Shown piece after piece: positions 52,061 to 61,949 of a stretch of 63,518 nucleotides of DNA. Within the stretch, counting starts at the first letter, position 1; the number at the start of each line of letters is the position of its first letter. The position numbers and the translations under genes are program-made. The DNA is from Planktomarina sp. Lineage in GTDB: Bacteria > Pseudomonadota > Alphaproteobacteria > Rhodobacterales > Rhodobacteraceae. The notes beneath the pieces are model-generated. The model saw nothing but the letters and a program-made list of their open reading frames with translations, was not told the origin of the DNA and did not search any database. The stretch lies in assembly GCA_020630015.1 (NCBI GenBank), contig JAHDCF010000013.1, positions 1 through 63,518 of the forward strand, given 5' to 3'.

Positions 52061-52986
52061 TGGGCATCCTCCTGCACCAAACCAACGAAAATGTCTTCAA
52101 GGCTGGATTGACTGGTTTGAACATCCCGAAACGTTAATCCCGCTTTTTGGATATCAGTCAGCAACGTTGTAATTCCCGTCCGCTCGCCTTTGGTGTCATA
52201 GGTGTATGTCAGATTCAAACCATCCTCGGAAACTGTAAGCCCATATGATTTCAACGCCTTCGGGATCGCTGTGATCGGTGAATTCAGTTCGATCACCAAA
52301 TTCTTTTTGCCCATTTGCGACATCAGGGTGTCTTTATCTTCGACCAGCAGAATTTCACCATGATTGATCACCGCAACACGATCGGCGATTGCTTCGGCTT
52401 CTTCGATGTAATGTGTGGTCAAGATAATCGTGACACCTTGTTTTTTTAACTCTGCGACGGTTTCCCACATGTCTTTGCGAAGTTCGACATCAACACCGGC
52501 GGTTGGTTCATCCAAAAACAAAACGCGCGGTTCATGGGACAATGCTTTGGCGATCAGAACACGGCGTTTCATGCCGCCAGACAGCATCATCACACGGTTC
52601 TCCATTTTATCGCCCAAGGACAATGTTTTCAAAACACCTTCGACATATTCTTGATTTGGTTTCTTTCCAAACAAGCCACGCGAAAATGAAACCGTGTCGA
52701 TCACCTTTTCAAAAGGCTCTAGATTGATTTCTTGCGGGACCAAGCCAATCAACGATCGCGCAGCGCGATAATCCTTTTCAATATCATGCCCACCGACCTT
52801 TATTTCGCCAGACGTCATAGTGGTGATTCCACATATCGTTGAAATCAGTGTGGTTTTCCCAGCGCCATTCGGCCCAAGAAGCGCGATAATTTCGCCTTCC
52901 TGAATCTCAAGCGAAGCGCCCTTCAGCGCTTGGAAACCACCGTCATAGGTTTTGGTGACATTCTTTACGGAAACGATTGAAGACAT
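52057..52986 (-). CDS. ABC transporter ATP-binding protein
   Basis: 309 residues from ATG 52986. Walker [11 protein letters not shown], signature LSGGMKRR, Walker [14 protein letters not shown]-loop [10 protein letters not shown]-terminal accessory part of about 90 residues. Pairs with the ABC-2 permease. Confidence 0.95.
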   Translation of the reverse strand: MSSIVSVKNVTKTYDGGFQALKGASLEIQEGEIIALLGPNGAGKTTLISTICGITTMTSGEIKVGGHDIEKDYRAARSLIGLVPQEINLEPFEKVIDTVSFSRGLFGKKPNQEYVEGVLKTLSLGDKMENRVMMLSGGMKRRVLIAKALSHEPRVLFLDEPTAGVDVELRKDMWETVAELKKQGVTIILTTHYIEEAEAIADRVAVINHGEILLVEDKDTLMSQMGKKNLVIELNSPITAIPKALKSYGLTVSEDGLNLTYTYDTKGERTGITTLLTDIQKAGLTFRDVQTSQSSLEDIFVGLVQEDAQ

Positions 52987-53049
52987 TAGAAGGCCCCCTT
53001 TGGCCAATGGGCTTTATCTGTCGCCGATCCGATGCTTCGAAGCAAGGGC

Positions 53050-53847
53050 TCAACGGGAATAAAGTACCGGAAACCAATCTTCGCGCAAACGTTGGCCTTG
53101 TGTCATATTGTGGCCGGGAAACGGCGGGGATGTTCGTCCCGGCCGTTCCACATAACGTGCATCATCCCCAACAAGCCGGAGGGAAAACGCCCGTCGCCGA
53201 CTTTTTGATGTATTTCCACGTGCGCCGTGCAAAATGCCATAGTTAAAAGCGACAGCATCCCCAGGTTCCATGGACCATTCCCGAACATCCATTCCTTCGG
53301 CATCTGGATCTGGAACCGGCATGTAATCATCAGGGTTTGGATAAAAGTTTTCTTCTGACAACCAACGCGTCGGCAAAACGGGTTTGGGCCATCTATGTGA
53401 CCCAGCCACGCATCGCAGGCTTGCGTCTGTCACAGGATCAAGTGGAGACCAAAAGCTGACTGTTTGTTGCCCTTCGACAAAATAATATGGCCCGTCTGTG
53501 TGCCATGGGGTGGCCTTGCTGGTGCCAGGTTCTTTGACCAAAACATGATCATGGAACATCTGAACAGTATTTGATTGCATCAAATCCGCAGCAACGGCCG
53601 CAACCGGCGATGTTTCAATAACCTTGCGAAACGTATCTATCCGGGTCCAGTTGCAATAATCATCGAAAAAACGCCCCCCTTCACCTGCCTTCAGGTTTTC
53701 GGCGGCGAATGGGCCGGGTTCCACCATGTTTTGATCAATACCGGCGCGCAAATCGTCCACGTGATCTGCAAACAAACCTTTGATCAGAACAACGCCATCC
53801 GTTTGAAAGGCATCAATGTGGTCTTGGGTGATCATCGGATGGGGCAT
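53050..53847 (-). CDS. Phytanoyl-CoA dioxygenase (PhyH) family protein
   Basis: 265 residues from ATG 53847 (AAAGGA 8 nt upstream). Fe(II)/2-oxoglutarate site: WHTDGPYY (His-x-Asp) and the distal His in ILHGARGNTSKSRRRAFSLR with the Arg for 2-oxoglutarate. Bacterial members hydroxylate diverse small molecules. 39 bp after eda in the same direction, so possibly part of the edd-eda transcript. Confidence 0.88.
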   Translation of the reverse strand: MPHPMITQDHIDAFQTDGVVLIKGLFADHVDDLRAGIDQNMVEPGPFAAENLKAGEGGRFFDDYCNWTRIDTFRKVIETSPVAAVAADLMQSNTVQMFHDHVLVKEPGTSKATPWHTDGPYYFVEGQQTVSFWSPLDPVTDASLRCVAGSHRWPKPVLPTRWLSEENFYPNPDDYMPVPDPDAEGMDVREWSMEPGDAVAFNYGILHGARGNTSKSRRRAFSLRLVGDDARYVERPGRTSPPFPGHNMTQGQRLREDWFPVLYSR

Positions 53848-53886
53848 GGGGCAAGTCCTTTCAAACCCCATGTCCCCCATTTCAAA

Positions 53887-54522
53887 TCAGCGTGCAAGCC
53901 CCGCTGCCGCGTGCGCCAGTGCTTCGATCTTGTCCCAGTTCCCTGCATCCATCAAAGATTGCGACGCGACCCAACTGCCGCCGACGCAAATTACGTTGGC
54001 CAACGATAAATAATCAGAGGCATTTTGGGGGCTGATACCACCCGTTGGGCAAAAGGCAATGTCGGGCAAAGGAGAGGCCAAGGAACCCAGTGCTTTGGCG
54101 CCGCCAATTGCCTCTGCCGGAAAAAACTTAAGGGTTTCATATCCACGGTCGGCCAGTTGCATCGCCTCGCCCGCCGTTGCAACACCGGGTAAAAATGGAA
54201 GGGCTTCTTTTTCAACTGCTTGCAACAGATTTTCCGTCGCACCGGGAGACACCCCAAAGGTGGCACCAGCTGCCTTTGCCGCAGAAACATCCTGCGGTGT
54301 TCTGAGGGTTCCTGCACCAACTTGCGCACCGGGCACCTGCGCCATTTCAGCGATTGCATCCAATGCGCAATCTGTTCGCAGCGTCACCTCAAGCGATGGC
54401 AGACCACCTGCCACCAATGCTTCGGCCAATGGGCGGGCATGTGCGATGTTACGGATCACGATAACAGGAACAACCGGAGCCGCTGTGCACACGGCGCGCA
54501 CGTCTTCTGCCATTTGTTTCAT
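53887..54522 (-). CDS. eda: KDPG aldolase (2-keto-3-deoxy-6-phosphogluconate/4-hydroxy-2-oxoglutarate aldolase)
   Basis: 211 residues. Active-site Glu45 in LEVTLRT, GAGTLRTPQDV, Schiff-base Lys132 in TLKFFPAE and CPTGGI. Splits KDPG to pyruvate and glyceraldehyde-3-phosphate, the second Entner-Doudoroff step. 12 bp after edd. Confidence 0.97.
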   Translation of the reverse strand: MKQMAEDVRAVCTAAPVVPVIVIRNIAHARPLAEALVAGGLPSLEVTLRTDCALDAIAEMAQVPGAQVGAGTLRTPQDVSAAKAAGATFGVSPGATENLLQAVEKEALPFLPGVATAGEAMQLADRGYETLKFFPAEAIGGAKALGSLASPLPDIAFCPTGGISPQNASDYLSLANVICVGGSWVASQSLMDAGNWDKIEALAHAAAGLAR

Positions 54523-54534
54523 TCAATTATTTCC

Positions 54535-56340
54535 TTATACTGCAACACCACCACCTGTGGTCGCGGGGCCTGCGGCACGTCGGAATGTTGCGAAAAGTTC
54601 ACGCCCCAACCCCCATTCATTCGCAGACAAATCAGGATGAACGATTGGTCGATCATCCCACCCTTTGGTGATAATCTCCATATCCCCTGATATGGCATCT
54701 ATGCGTACAATATCATCATCGCGAAGTTGTGCGATGGGGCCACCATCCGCGGCCTCTGGTGTTACGTGAATTGCTGCAGGCACCTTGCCAGACGCGCCAG
54801 ACATGCGCCCATCAGTGATCAGCGCAACTTTGTATCCCCGATCCAGCAACACTGAAAGACTGGGGGTAAGGTTGTGCAATTCAGGCATGCCGTTTGACGA
54901 TGGACCTTGATACCGAACCACGACAATCACATCACGGTTCAGTTCACCGGATTGGAAAGCCTTTTTCACACTTTCCTGATCTTGAAACACCGCCACGGGT
55001 GCTTCAATCACACGGTTGTCTTCGGCCACTGCAGAAACCTTCATCACCCCTTCACCCAGATTACCAATCAGACGGCGCGTTCCACCAGTTGATTGAAACG
55101 GATCATTGCTGGGTCGTAGGATCTTTGTGTTCAGACTTTTGGTTGCCGCTGGACGGAAAGCTATGTCGCCATTTTTCAAAACGGGTTCTTGTGAATATCT
55201 TTGCAACCCTTGTCCCATAATGGTGGTGACATCTTCATGCAGCAACCCTTGTGCCAAAAGATCCCCAATTAAAAATCCAAGCCCACCTGCCGCATGAAAA
55301 TGGTTCACGTCGGCCATGCCATTTGGATACACCCGCGTCATTAACGGAACGAGGGCGGAAATATCCGCGAAATCCTCCATCATGAGTTGGATACCAGCGG
55401 CCCGGGCCATGGCAGGTAAATGTAAAATAAGGTTGGTGGACCCGCCCGTGGCCATCAAGCCGACAATCCCATTCACAAATGCTTTTTCATCCAAAATCCG
55501 GGAAACCGGCGTGAACGTTTCCCCCAATGCAGTCAATCCCAGAACCCGATGTGTGCCAGCGCGTGTCAATGCATCACGCATCGGCGTATTTGGGTTCACG
55601 AAGGATGCACCTGGAAGATGCAAACCCATAAATTCCATCAGCATTTGGTTTGTATTGGCAGTTCCATAAAACGTGCATGTGCCCGGCCCATGGTAACTGG
55701 CCATTTCCGCCGCCATAAGCGCCTCTCGATCACATTCGCCGGATGCAAATTGTTTACGTACCGCCGCCTTTTCGTCGTTTGGCAAACCACTTGTCATTGG
55801 CCCTGCAGGCAGAAAAATCGCGGGGATATGCCCGAACGTGGCAGCAGCCATCACCAAACCCGGCACGATTTTGTCACACACCCCCAAAAAGACAGCCGCA
55901 TCAAATGTGTTGTGGCTAAGCGCCACACCAGCAGACATGGCGATGATATCGCGGGAAAACAGACTAAGCTCCATTCCCGGTTGTCCTTGCGTTACCCCAT
56001 CACACATGGCAGGCACGCCACCAGCCACCTGTGCTGTCGCCCCAGCGTCTCGTGCCGTTTCCTTTATCAAATCAGGAAATGTCTTGAACGGCTGGTGCGC
56101 CGACAACATGTCATTATAGGCCGTCACAATACCCAAATTGGGTTGGCGGCCCTTTGACAAGGCATCTTTGTCTTTCCCCATCGCGGCATATGCATGGGCC
56201 TGATTTCCGCAGCTGAGATGCGCCCGCTGCGGCCCATTCCCAATCGCCGTTTCCATACGTTGCATATAAGCGTCTCGCGAAGCCTTTGAACGTTCAACGA
56301 TCCGTTGGGTGATTTTTTGAATATGAGGGTTTGCAGACAT
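54535..56340 (-). CDS. edd: Phosphogluconate dehydratase
   Basis: 601 residues from ATG 56340, standard Edd length. ILVD/EDD family landmarks: [35 protein letters not shown], the cysteine-containing GVCDKIVPG and [14 protein letters not shown] (Fe-S ligands), and [16 protein letters not shown] near the C-terminus. Dehydrates 6-phosphogluconate. A LacI-type operator sits just upstream of it. Confidence 0.97.
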   Translation of the reverse strand: MSANPHIQKITQRIVERSKASRDAYMQRMETAIGNGPQRAHLSCGNQAHAYAAMGKDKDALSKGRQPNLGIVTAYNDMLSAHQPFKTFPDLIKETARDAGATAQVAGGVPAMCDGVTQGQPGMELSLFSRDIIAMSAGVALSHNTFDAAVFLGVCDKIVPGLVMAAATFGHIPAIFLPAGPMTSGLPNDEKAAVRKQFASGECDREALMAAEMASYHGPGTCTFYGTANTNQMLMEFMGLHLPGASFVNPNTPMRDALTRAGTHRVLGLTALGETFTPVSRILDEKAFVNGIVGLMATGGSTNLILHLPAMARAAGIQLMMEDFADISALVPLMTRVYPNGMADVNHFHAAGGLGFLIGDLLAQGLLHEDVTTIMGQGLQRYSQEPVLKNGDIAFRPAATKSLNTKILRPSNDPFQSTGGTRRLIGNLGEGVMKVSAVAEDNRVIEAPVAVFQDQESVKKAFQSGELNRDVIVVVRYQGPSSNGMPELHNLTPSLSVLLDRGYKVALITDGRMSGASGKVPAAIHVTPEAADGGPIAQLRDDDIVRIDAISGDMEIITKGWDDRPIVHPDLSANEWGLGRELFATFRRAAGPATTGGGVAV

Positions 56341-56363
56341 GGTAGATTGCTTTTTCAGATTAC

Positions 56364-56377
56364 TGTTATCGCTAACA
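56364..56377. promoter_or_regulatory. LacI/GntR-type operator in front of edd
   Basis: TGTTATCGCTAACA, matching the GntR-type pattern TGTTAnCGnTAACA with the central CG. It is 24 bp upstream of the edd start, between the LacI-family gene and edd. Confidence 0.72.
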
Positions 56378-56405
56378 TCATAAACTGCGCAAAATTGCAA
56401 CCCGC

Positions 56406-57425
56406 CTATAATTCATGTTTCGCTGTTGAACCGCGTGGCAATAAACGAACATCGCATTGCCAAGTTGCAGGAACGTCCGTTTGCCCGGCAATCAAGCGTC
56501 CAAGCGTTTTGGCAGCTCTTTGCCCAATCTCACGCGCAGGAAGGCGCACAGTGGACAAGGCGGGTTCGGTTTCATCCGATCCTTTGAAATCGCCAATTCC
56601 CATGATGGACACATCTTTTGGTACGGAAAGCCCAATGCGGGCGGCCGCATACATTGCCCCAATTCCGATCACATCATTTCCACACAAAATCGCGGTGGGT
56701 TTTTGGGTTTCTAAAACTGACAAACAATCCCGCTTTGCTGCGCTGACTGAATATTGCGTTGAAACTTCTGCGATTGGGGTGATGCCCCGGTTTTTCATTG
56801 CCTTCCGGGCACCATGCAAACGATCTGCGGCACGGTCATTTCCTCCCGCGGAAGAAATGATCAACGCAATTTCTTTGTGACCCAAATCCATTAAGTGTTC
56901 AGCAGCCATCGCCCCAGCAGAGATGTTGGAGGCCCCAACACAAGGAATGCGCGTATCACTTGCATAGTTCCACATTGTCACGGCTGGGGTGTTTTGGCTT
57001 TCCAATACACCATATGTTTCGTCCAAATGTTCGAACCCAATTAGGGCGACACCATCAACACGGTGTTCCAATAATTTCCGTAAAAGTTGATATTCGCGTT
57101 CCAAATCATATCCATGGGTCGCAAGGATCAAAGAAAACCCTTGTTCTTCGACCGCCTCTGAAAACACTTGGATCAATTCAGCAAAGATTGTGTGATCGAT
57201 TGTTGGCACCACCAATCCAATGGTGCCGCTGCGCCGTCCGTGCATCATTTGGGCTGCCCGATTGCGAATATAACCCGTGGCTTTTATCGCGTCTTCGATT
57301 CGCTTTCGCGTATCAGGTTTCACCAGATTGGGATGGTTCAAGACCCGAGAAACAGTTGAAATTGAAACGCCAGCTGCACGGGCAACATCAAAAATATCTG
57401 AATTTGCTGATTTTTTCTGTGCCAT
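56406..57425 (-). CDS. LacI-family transcriptional regulator
   Basis: 339 residues. Helix-turn-helix about residues 11-60 (IFDVARAAGVSISTVSRVLNHP), then hinge (RNRAAQMMHGRRSGTIGLVVP) and a periplasmic-binding-like effector domain, ending GQTDVPATWQCDVRLLPRGST as in GntR-type members. It precedes edd-eda in the same direction and is divergent from the TTT transporter operon by 91 bp, with operators at both sides. It may control one or both. Confidence 0.92.
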   Translation of the reverse strand: MAQKKSANSDIFDVARAAGVSISTVSRVLNHPNLVKPDTRKRIEDAIKATGYIRNRAAQMMHGRRSGTIGLVVPTIDHTIFAELIQVFSEAVEEQGFSLILATHGYDLEREYQLLRKLLEHRVDGVALIGFEHLDETYGVLESQNTPAVTMWNYASDTRIPCVGASNISAGAMAAEHLMDLGHKEIALIISSAGGNDRAADRLHGARKAMKNRGITPIAEVSTQYSVSAAKRDCLSVLETQKPTAILCGNDVIGIGAMYAAARIGLSVPKDVSIMGIGDFKGSDETEPALSTVRLPAREIGQRAAKTLGRLIAGQTDVPATWQCDVRLLPRGSTAKHEL

Positions 57426-57447
57426 GGGGCCACATACTAATAATTTA

Positions 57448-57461
57448 TGAAAACGTTTGCA
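57448..57461. promoter_or_regulatory. LacI-family operator between regulator and TTT transporter operon
   Basis: TGAAAACGTTTGCA, matching the LacI-family palindrome TGnAAnCGnTTnCA with central CG. It lies 22 bp from the regulator start and 55 bp before tctA, so it can act on both promoters. Confidence 0.75.
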
Positions 57462-57516
57462 AAACTATTTTCATGGGCTAGCGTTACTACTCGAAATTCG
57501 GCGCAACGGGGGGCCA

Positions 57517-59010
57517 ATGGATTTTCTAAACTATTTTGGAGAGGTCTTTTCCCTCTGGTCGTTTTTGATTTTGCTGGGCGGCACAATCATCGGTTTGATC
57601 CTTGGTGCCACGCCGGGTCTGTCCCCCACTATGGCAGTTGCCTTGGCAATTCCATTCACGTTTCAAATGGATGCGGTGAATGGATTAATCCTTTTGGGGG
57701 CACTCTATACATCAACGGTTGCGGGGGGTGCTGTTAGTGCAATTTTGTTAAAAATCCCCGGCGCACCTGCCAATATCGCAACCACGCTTGACGGAAATGC
57801 GATGGCCAAAAAAGGGGAAGGGAAAAAGGCACTGCAGCTTTCTTTCTTGGCCTCTTTGGTTGGAGGGGTGTTGGGCGTGCTGCTTTTGATTTTTGCCACG
57901 CCGGTTTTGGCAAAATGGACCCTTGCCTTCAAATCATCCGAAAGCTTTTGGATTGCCATTGTCGGCATCACAATCATCGGAACATTGGGAAGTAAGTCCG
58001 TTGTAAAGGGCCTTTTGGCGGGTTGCATCGGAATGTGGATTGGCACAATCGGCTTTGACGATATCCAAGGGGCCCAAAGATTTATTTTCCACCCTTCCCT
58101 GTCTGGCGGTGTGCACATCATTCCCGCCCTGATTGGGCTTTTCGCGATACCACAAATCATCGACATGTTCCTGAAAGGGCGGTCGCGTGATGACATGGAG
58201 GTGATCAAGGTTGCCCCACACCCAATAACGAAGGCCGTAAAGGAAGTGGCGCGCCGAACACGCGCATTGGGAATTGGGACTGCTGTTGGATCAATTATCG
58301 GGATCATTCCCGGTGTGGGCGGCCAGATCGCAGGACTGGTTGCTTATGATCAATCTCGGAACTTCAGCGCAGAGCGTGAAAAATTTGGGACGGGCCATTC
58401 GGAAGGCATCATTGCCGCTGAATCGGCAAACAACGCCATGGTAGGGCCGTCACTTGTTCCTTTACTTACACTTTCCATCCCTGGCAGCCCAACAGCAGCG
58501 GTTCTTTTGGGCGGACTGATCATCAACGGCATTTTTCCAGGCCCAGGTATTTTCAAAACCGATCCCCATGTTGTTTGGCCATTCATTAATTCAATGCTGA
58601 TCGGGCAAATCCTTATGTGTATTTTTGGCCTGTTGATTGCGGGTTGGGCTGCGCAAATTGCGCGCGTACCACGCCACGTAATGGCACCGATGGTTCTGGC
58701 CTTGGCCGTTTTCGGAAGCTATTCCGTGCAGCTGTCGATGGATCACGTTTACATTATGCTGATTATCGGCGCAGGTATGTTTGTATTAGAACGCTATGGA
58801 TTTTCTGCCGCCCCGTTGGTTTTGGGTTTGATCCTGGGACCGATCGCCGAAGAACACTTTGTAACCGGTGCCGCGATTGCGCAGGCACAAGATGGCATCA
58901 TTCCGTTCTTTTTCACAGGGACGCTAAACCTGTGCCTGATTGCGATTGTTGTTGCCTCAATCACCTATTCGGTTTGGATGGAAATTCGCAATCGTAAGGT
59001 TCGGGGGTAA
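57517..59010 (+). CDS. tctA: Tripartite tricarboxylate-type transporter large permease (TctA)
   Basis: 497 residues from ATG 57517 (GGGGGG upstream). About twelve transmembrane helices, with GLILGATPGLSPTMAVALAIPFTF near the N-terminus and GIIPGVGGQIAGLVAYDQS, LTLSIPGSPTAAVLLGGLI in the middle: the TctA signatures. Secondary transporter driven by an ion gradient, working with TctB and the periplasmic TctC. Substrate inferred from neighbours. Confidence 0.95.
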   Translation: MDFLNYFGEVFSLWSFLILLGGTIIGLILGATPGLSPTMAVALAIPFTFQMDAVNGLILLGALYTSTVAGGAVSAILLKIPGAPANIATTLDGNAMAKKGEGKKALQLSFLASLVGGVLGVLLLIFATPVLAKWTLAFKSSESFWIAIVGITIIGTLGSKSVVKGLLAGCIGMWIGTIGFDDIQGAQRFIFHPSLSGGVHIIPALIGLFAIPQIIDMFLKGRSRDDMEVIKVAPHPITKAVKEVARRTRALGIGTAVGSIIGIIPGVGGQIAGLVAYDQSRNFSAEREKFGTGHSEGIIAAESANNAMVGPSLVPLLTLSIPGSPTAAVLLGGLIINGIFPGPGIFKTDPHVVWPFINSMLIGQILMCIFGLLIAGWAAQIARVPRHVMAPMVLALAVFGSYSVQLSMDHVYIMLIIGAGMFVLERYGFSAAPLVLGLILGPIAEEHFVTGAAIAQAQDGIIPFFFTGTLNLCLIAIVVASITYSVWMEIRNRKVRG

Positions 59011-59014
59011 GGGA

Positions 59015-59470
59015 ATGCAAAGACTTCAGACGATATTACCCGCAGCAATTATCTTGGTCCTTGGGATTTGGGTTGCCTTCATCAGCTTTACCCAAGAACC
59101 CGCCGCTGCATATATCTTTCCACGTTTGTTTTCTGCAGCTTTCGTTGGGTTGGCCTGTATCGGGGCGATTACAGCACTGTTGGGGAAATCGTCCTCAGAA
59201 CAAGGCATTTCCCTTATCGATTTGCGCAATATGTTGCCCGGCGTAATCGTCGCCTGCATCTATGTTTTTTGGGGGGCAAAGTTCTTTGGATTTTACACGG
59301 GTACCACATTGGCGGTTTTTGCCATGCTAACCCTTTACGATCCTGCACCGCATACATCTGCGATGACTTGGATTAAACGTATCGTCATCACAGCCTGCTT
59401 CATGGCTGTTATGTATGGTCTCTTCGCACTTATCCTGAATGTGTACACACCGCGAGAGATTTTTGCCTGA
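59015..59470 (+). CDS. tctB: Tripartite tricarboxylate-type transporter small permease (TctB)
   Basis: 151 residues, four transmembrane helices, DUF1468-type pattern (ILVLGIWVAFISFTQEPAAAYIFPRLFSAAF, then GFYTGTTLAVFAMLTLYDP). Starts 4 bp after the tctA stop with AAGGGA in the gap. Confidence 0.9.
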   Translation: MQRLQTILPAAIILVLGIWVAFISFTQEPAAAYIFPRLFSAAFVGLACIGAITALLGKSSSEQGISLIDLRNMLPGVIVACIYVFWGAKFFGFYTGTTLAVFAMLTLYDPAPHTSAMTWIKRIVITACFMAVMYGLFALILNVYTPREIFA

Positions 59471-59513
59471 ACCGAATATCGGCAGGCGTAACCAACCCTT
59501 GGGAGGAACCAAC

Positions 59514-60482
59514 ATGAAGAAACTACTAGCAAGCGCCGCATTGGCCCTGATGGCCCTAACCGGCACAGCACAGGCAGATGGTCACGGAAACTATCCTGAT
59601 CGTCCGATGATGCTCATGGTCAGCTATGGCGCCGGTGGGGCAACAGATTTCCAAGCCCGGATCGTAACCATGACAGCCGGGAATGAAGATGCCTTGGGAA
59701 TGCCCATCGCAATCATCAACAAGCCAGGTGCCGGCGGCCGTGTTGGTTGGAACTGGTTTGCAACACAAGCAGAGGCTGATGGATACACCATGGGAGCTTA
59801 CAACATCCCACACTTCATCGCACAGTCAATCAAAGGTGGTGTTGAATATTCAGCCGACAGCTTTGAGCCCATCGCAAACTGGGGCGCTGATCCAGCGGTG
59901 TTTGTGGTTGCCGCTGACAGCGACATGAATTCAATGGCTGACGTGGTTGAATTTGCAAAAGCAAACCCAGGCAAATTGACATTCTCTGGCGCTGGTCTGT
60001 TTGTGGGTCACCACATCGCAGCCCTGCAAATCGAGAAAGCTGCTGGCGTGAAAATGGCATACATCCCCAACAAAAAGGGTGGTGCTGGCGCGATGAAAGC
60101 TGTGATCTCGGGCGAGGTTATGGCAGGCGTCAACAACTTGTCTGACGCTTTCCGTGCGCAAGAAGCTGGTACCGTGAAAATCCTCGGTGTGGCGGATCTT
60201 GAGCGTAATGCATTCTTGCCTGACGTTCCAACAATGATGGAACAGGGTCTGGATGTCGACAATTCATCCGTGAACTTTCGCGGTGTGATGGTCCCAAAAG
60301 GTACTCCAAAAGCAATCATCGACAAATTGGCCGCCACAGTTCCAACAATGTTCGAGAACAGTCGTGTTCAAGGTAAAATGAAGGCTGGTGGCTCACCAAT
60401 GCACATCATGACACGCGATGAGGTATTGGCTATGTGGGCCGCACGTGAAGAAACTTTGAAAGAGCTGCTTGCAGGTCTTTAA
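59514..60482 (+). CDS. tctC: Tripartite tricarboxylate-type transporter substrate-binding protein (TctC)
   Basis: 322 residues, GAGG before ATG 59514. Signal peptide ending TAQADG. Bug/TctC fold: YPDRPMMLMVSYGAGGATDFQAR, NKPGAGGRVGWNWFA and GMKAVISGEVMAG-like loop. The binding loop (YGAGGATD) is the usual place for carboxylate or sulfonate coordination. Followed by a hairpin and sauS. Confidence 0.94.
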   Translation: MKKLLASAALALMALTGTAQADGHGNYPDRPMMLMVSYGAGGATDFQARIVTMTAGNEDALGMPIAIINKPGAGGRVGWNWFATQAEADGYTMGAYNIPHFIAQSIKGGVEYSADSFEPIANWGADPAVFVVAADSDMNSMADVVEFAKANPGKLTFSGAGLFVGHHIAALQIEKAAGVKMAYIPNKKGGAGAMKAVISGEVMAGVNNLSDAFRAQEAGTVKILGVADLERNAFLPDVPTMMEQGLDVDNSSVNFRGVMVPKGTPKAIIDKLAATVPTMFENSRVQGKMKAGGSPMHIMTRDEVLAMWAAREETLKELLAGL

Positions 60483-60492
60483 GACAAAATGC

Positions 60493-60517
60493 GTGGGGCG
60501 CAGTACTTGCGCTCCAC
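60493..60517 (+). other. Intercistronic hairpin between tctC and sauS
   Basis: GTGGGGCGCA (60493-60502) pairs with TGCGCTCCAC (60508-60517), ten pairs with one G-T wobble, loop GTACT, no T tract directly after. Placed 10 bp after the tctC stop, as often seen after binding-protein genes, where it keeps that mRNA segment stable and lowers downstream expression. Confidence 0.65.
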
Positions 60518-60545
60518 CGCTTCCCATTTTTCAGAGGAATTCCCC

Positions 60546-61949
60546 ATGAACGCCCAAGATGAAGTTCTTGAAGTTGAAGCCGTCATGGCCCGCGCCCGCG
60601 CCGCACAAGCGCAATACGAGGCGACCGGCAGCCAAGACCTTTACGACCGCGCCGCACAGGCCGCTGGCTGGGCGATCATGGAACCCGCACGCAATCGTCA
60701 CTTGGCAAAACTCGCCGTTGAAACCACGGGCCTTGGTAACGTGCCTGACAAGATCACAAAGAACCATCGAAAGACACTGGGTTTGTTGCGCGACATCGCT
60801 GACGCCAAAACACATGGCGTTGTCAGGGATGATGCCGCAACGGGTATCACCGAAATCGCCCGCCCTGTTGGTGTGGTGGGCGCCGTGGTGCCATCGACAA
60901 ACCCCGCCGCGACACCGGCCAATAACATCATCAATGCCTTGAAAGGCGGGAATGCCATTGTGCTATCACCATCCCCCAAAGGCGTGCCTGCATGTGAGGT
61001 TTTGCTGGGATATATTTATGCGGAATTTGACAAGCTGGGGCTTGATCATGATCTGGTCCAAATGGTGCCGGCACCTGGGTCAAAGGTCAAAACCCAACGG
61101 ATGCTCGAACTCAGCGATTTGGTGGTGGTCACCGGCAGTCAAGACAATGTGCGCCGTGCCTACACCTGTGGCCGACCGTCGATTGGTGTGGGCGCGGGCA
61201 ATGTGACGGTGATCATTGATGAAACGGCCGATCTGGCTGCTGCTGCGGCAAAGGTCACGGCATCAAAGACATTTGATAACGCGACGTCCTGTTCATCTGA
61301 AAACGCCCTGATCGTTGTTGACGCGGTCTACGACGACTTTGTTGCCGCAATGGCCGCAGAGGGCGGTGCATTGGTCAAGGATGAAGCTGGGATTATTTCA
61401 AAGCTTTGGCCGGACGGGCATCTGAACCGCAGCGTGATCGCCCAAGACGCGGACAAAATGTTGGTTGCCTTGGACATGGTTGGTCAGGTTCCTGAAGATA
61501 CAAAATTCTTGGCGGTTGAAACCAATGGCATCGGTCCTGATCACCCGCTTTCGGGCGAAAAACTCAGCCGTGTCGTTGCGCTTTACCGGGCGCGCGATTT
61601 TGACCACGCCGGCAAAGTTGCCGCTGAGATTTTGGCACATCAAGGCGCGGGACATTCCATCGGATTGCATTCAACCGATGACGCCCGCGCCCTTGCTTTG
61701 GGGGCAAGCATCCCGACCTGTAGGGTGATCGTAAATCAAGCGCATTGTTTCGCTACGGGCGGTGCATTTAACAATGGGATGCCTTTTTCCCTGTCGATGG
61801 GGTGCGGCACGTGGGGTGGCAATTCAATTGATGACAATTTGAATTGGAGACACTTTATTCAAACCACAAAAATTGTGCGTGAGATCCCACCAGTCGAACC
61901 AAGTGTAGAAGAAATATTTGGAAGTTATTGGGCGGATTTTGGAAAGTGA
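60546..61949 (+). CDS. sauS: Sulfoacetaldehyde dehydrogenase (acylating), SauS-like
   Basis: 467 residues from ATG 60546 (AGAGGA 7 nt upstream). CoA-acylating aldehyde dehydrogenase. Nucleophile Cys249 in FDNATSCSSENA; GVVGAVVPSTNPAATPANN, TGSQDNVRRAYTCGRPSIGVGAGN, and the C-terminal GGAFNNGMPFSLSMGCGTWGGNS, which I associate with the sulfoacetaldehyde dehydrogenase group. It would reduce sulfoacetyl-CoA to sulfoacetaldehyde. There are no microcompartment shell genes, so it is unlikely to be a PduP/EutE enzyme. Substrate not proven by sequence. Confidence 0.85.
   Translation: MNAQDEVLEVEAVMARARAAQAQYEATGSQDLYDRAAQAAGWAIMEPARNRHLAKLAVETTGLGNVPDKITKNHRKTLGLLRDIADAKTHGVVRDDAATGITEIARPVGVVGAVVPSTNPAATPANNIINALKGGNAIVLSPSPKGVPACEVLLGYIYAEFDKLGLDHDLVQMVPAPGSKVKTQRMLELSDLVVVTGSQDNVRRAYTCGRPSIGVGAGNVTVIIDETADLAAAAAKVTASKTFDNATSCSSENALIVVDAVYDDFVAAMAAEGGALVKDEAGIISKLWPDGHLNRSVIAQDADKMLVALDMVGQVPEDTKFLAVETNGIGPDHPLSGEKLSRVVALYRARDFDHAGKVAAEILAHQGAGHSIGLHSTDDARALALGASIPTCRVIVNQAHCFATGGAFNNGMPFSLSMGCGTWGGNSIDDNLNWRHFIQTTKIVREIPPVEPSVEEIFGSYWADFGK

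Noticed and set aside
60546-61949. Acylating dehydrogenase as part of a microcompartment (PduP/EutE)
   Set aside because: No shell protein, no encapsulation-type N-terminal extension, and the CoA ligase and TTT transporter fit sulfoacetate better.
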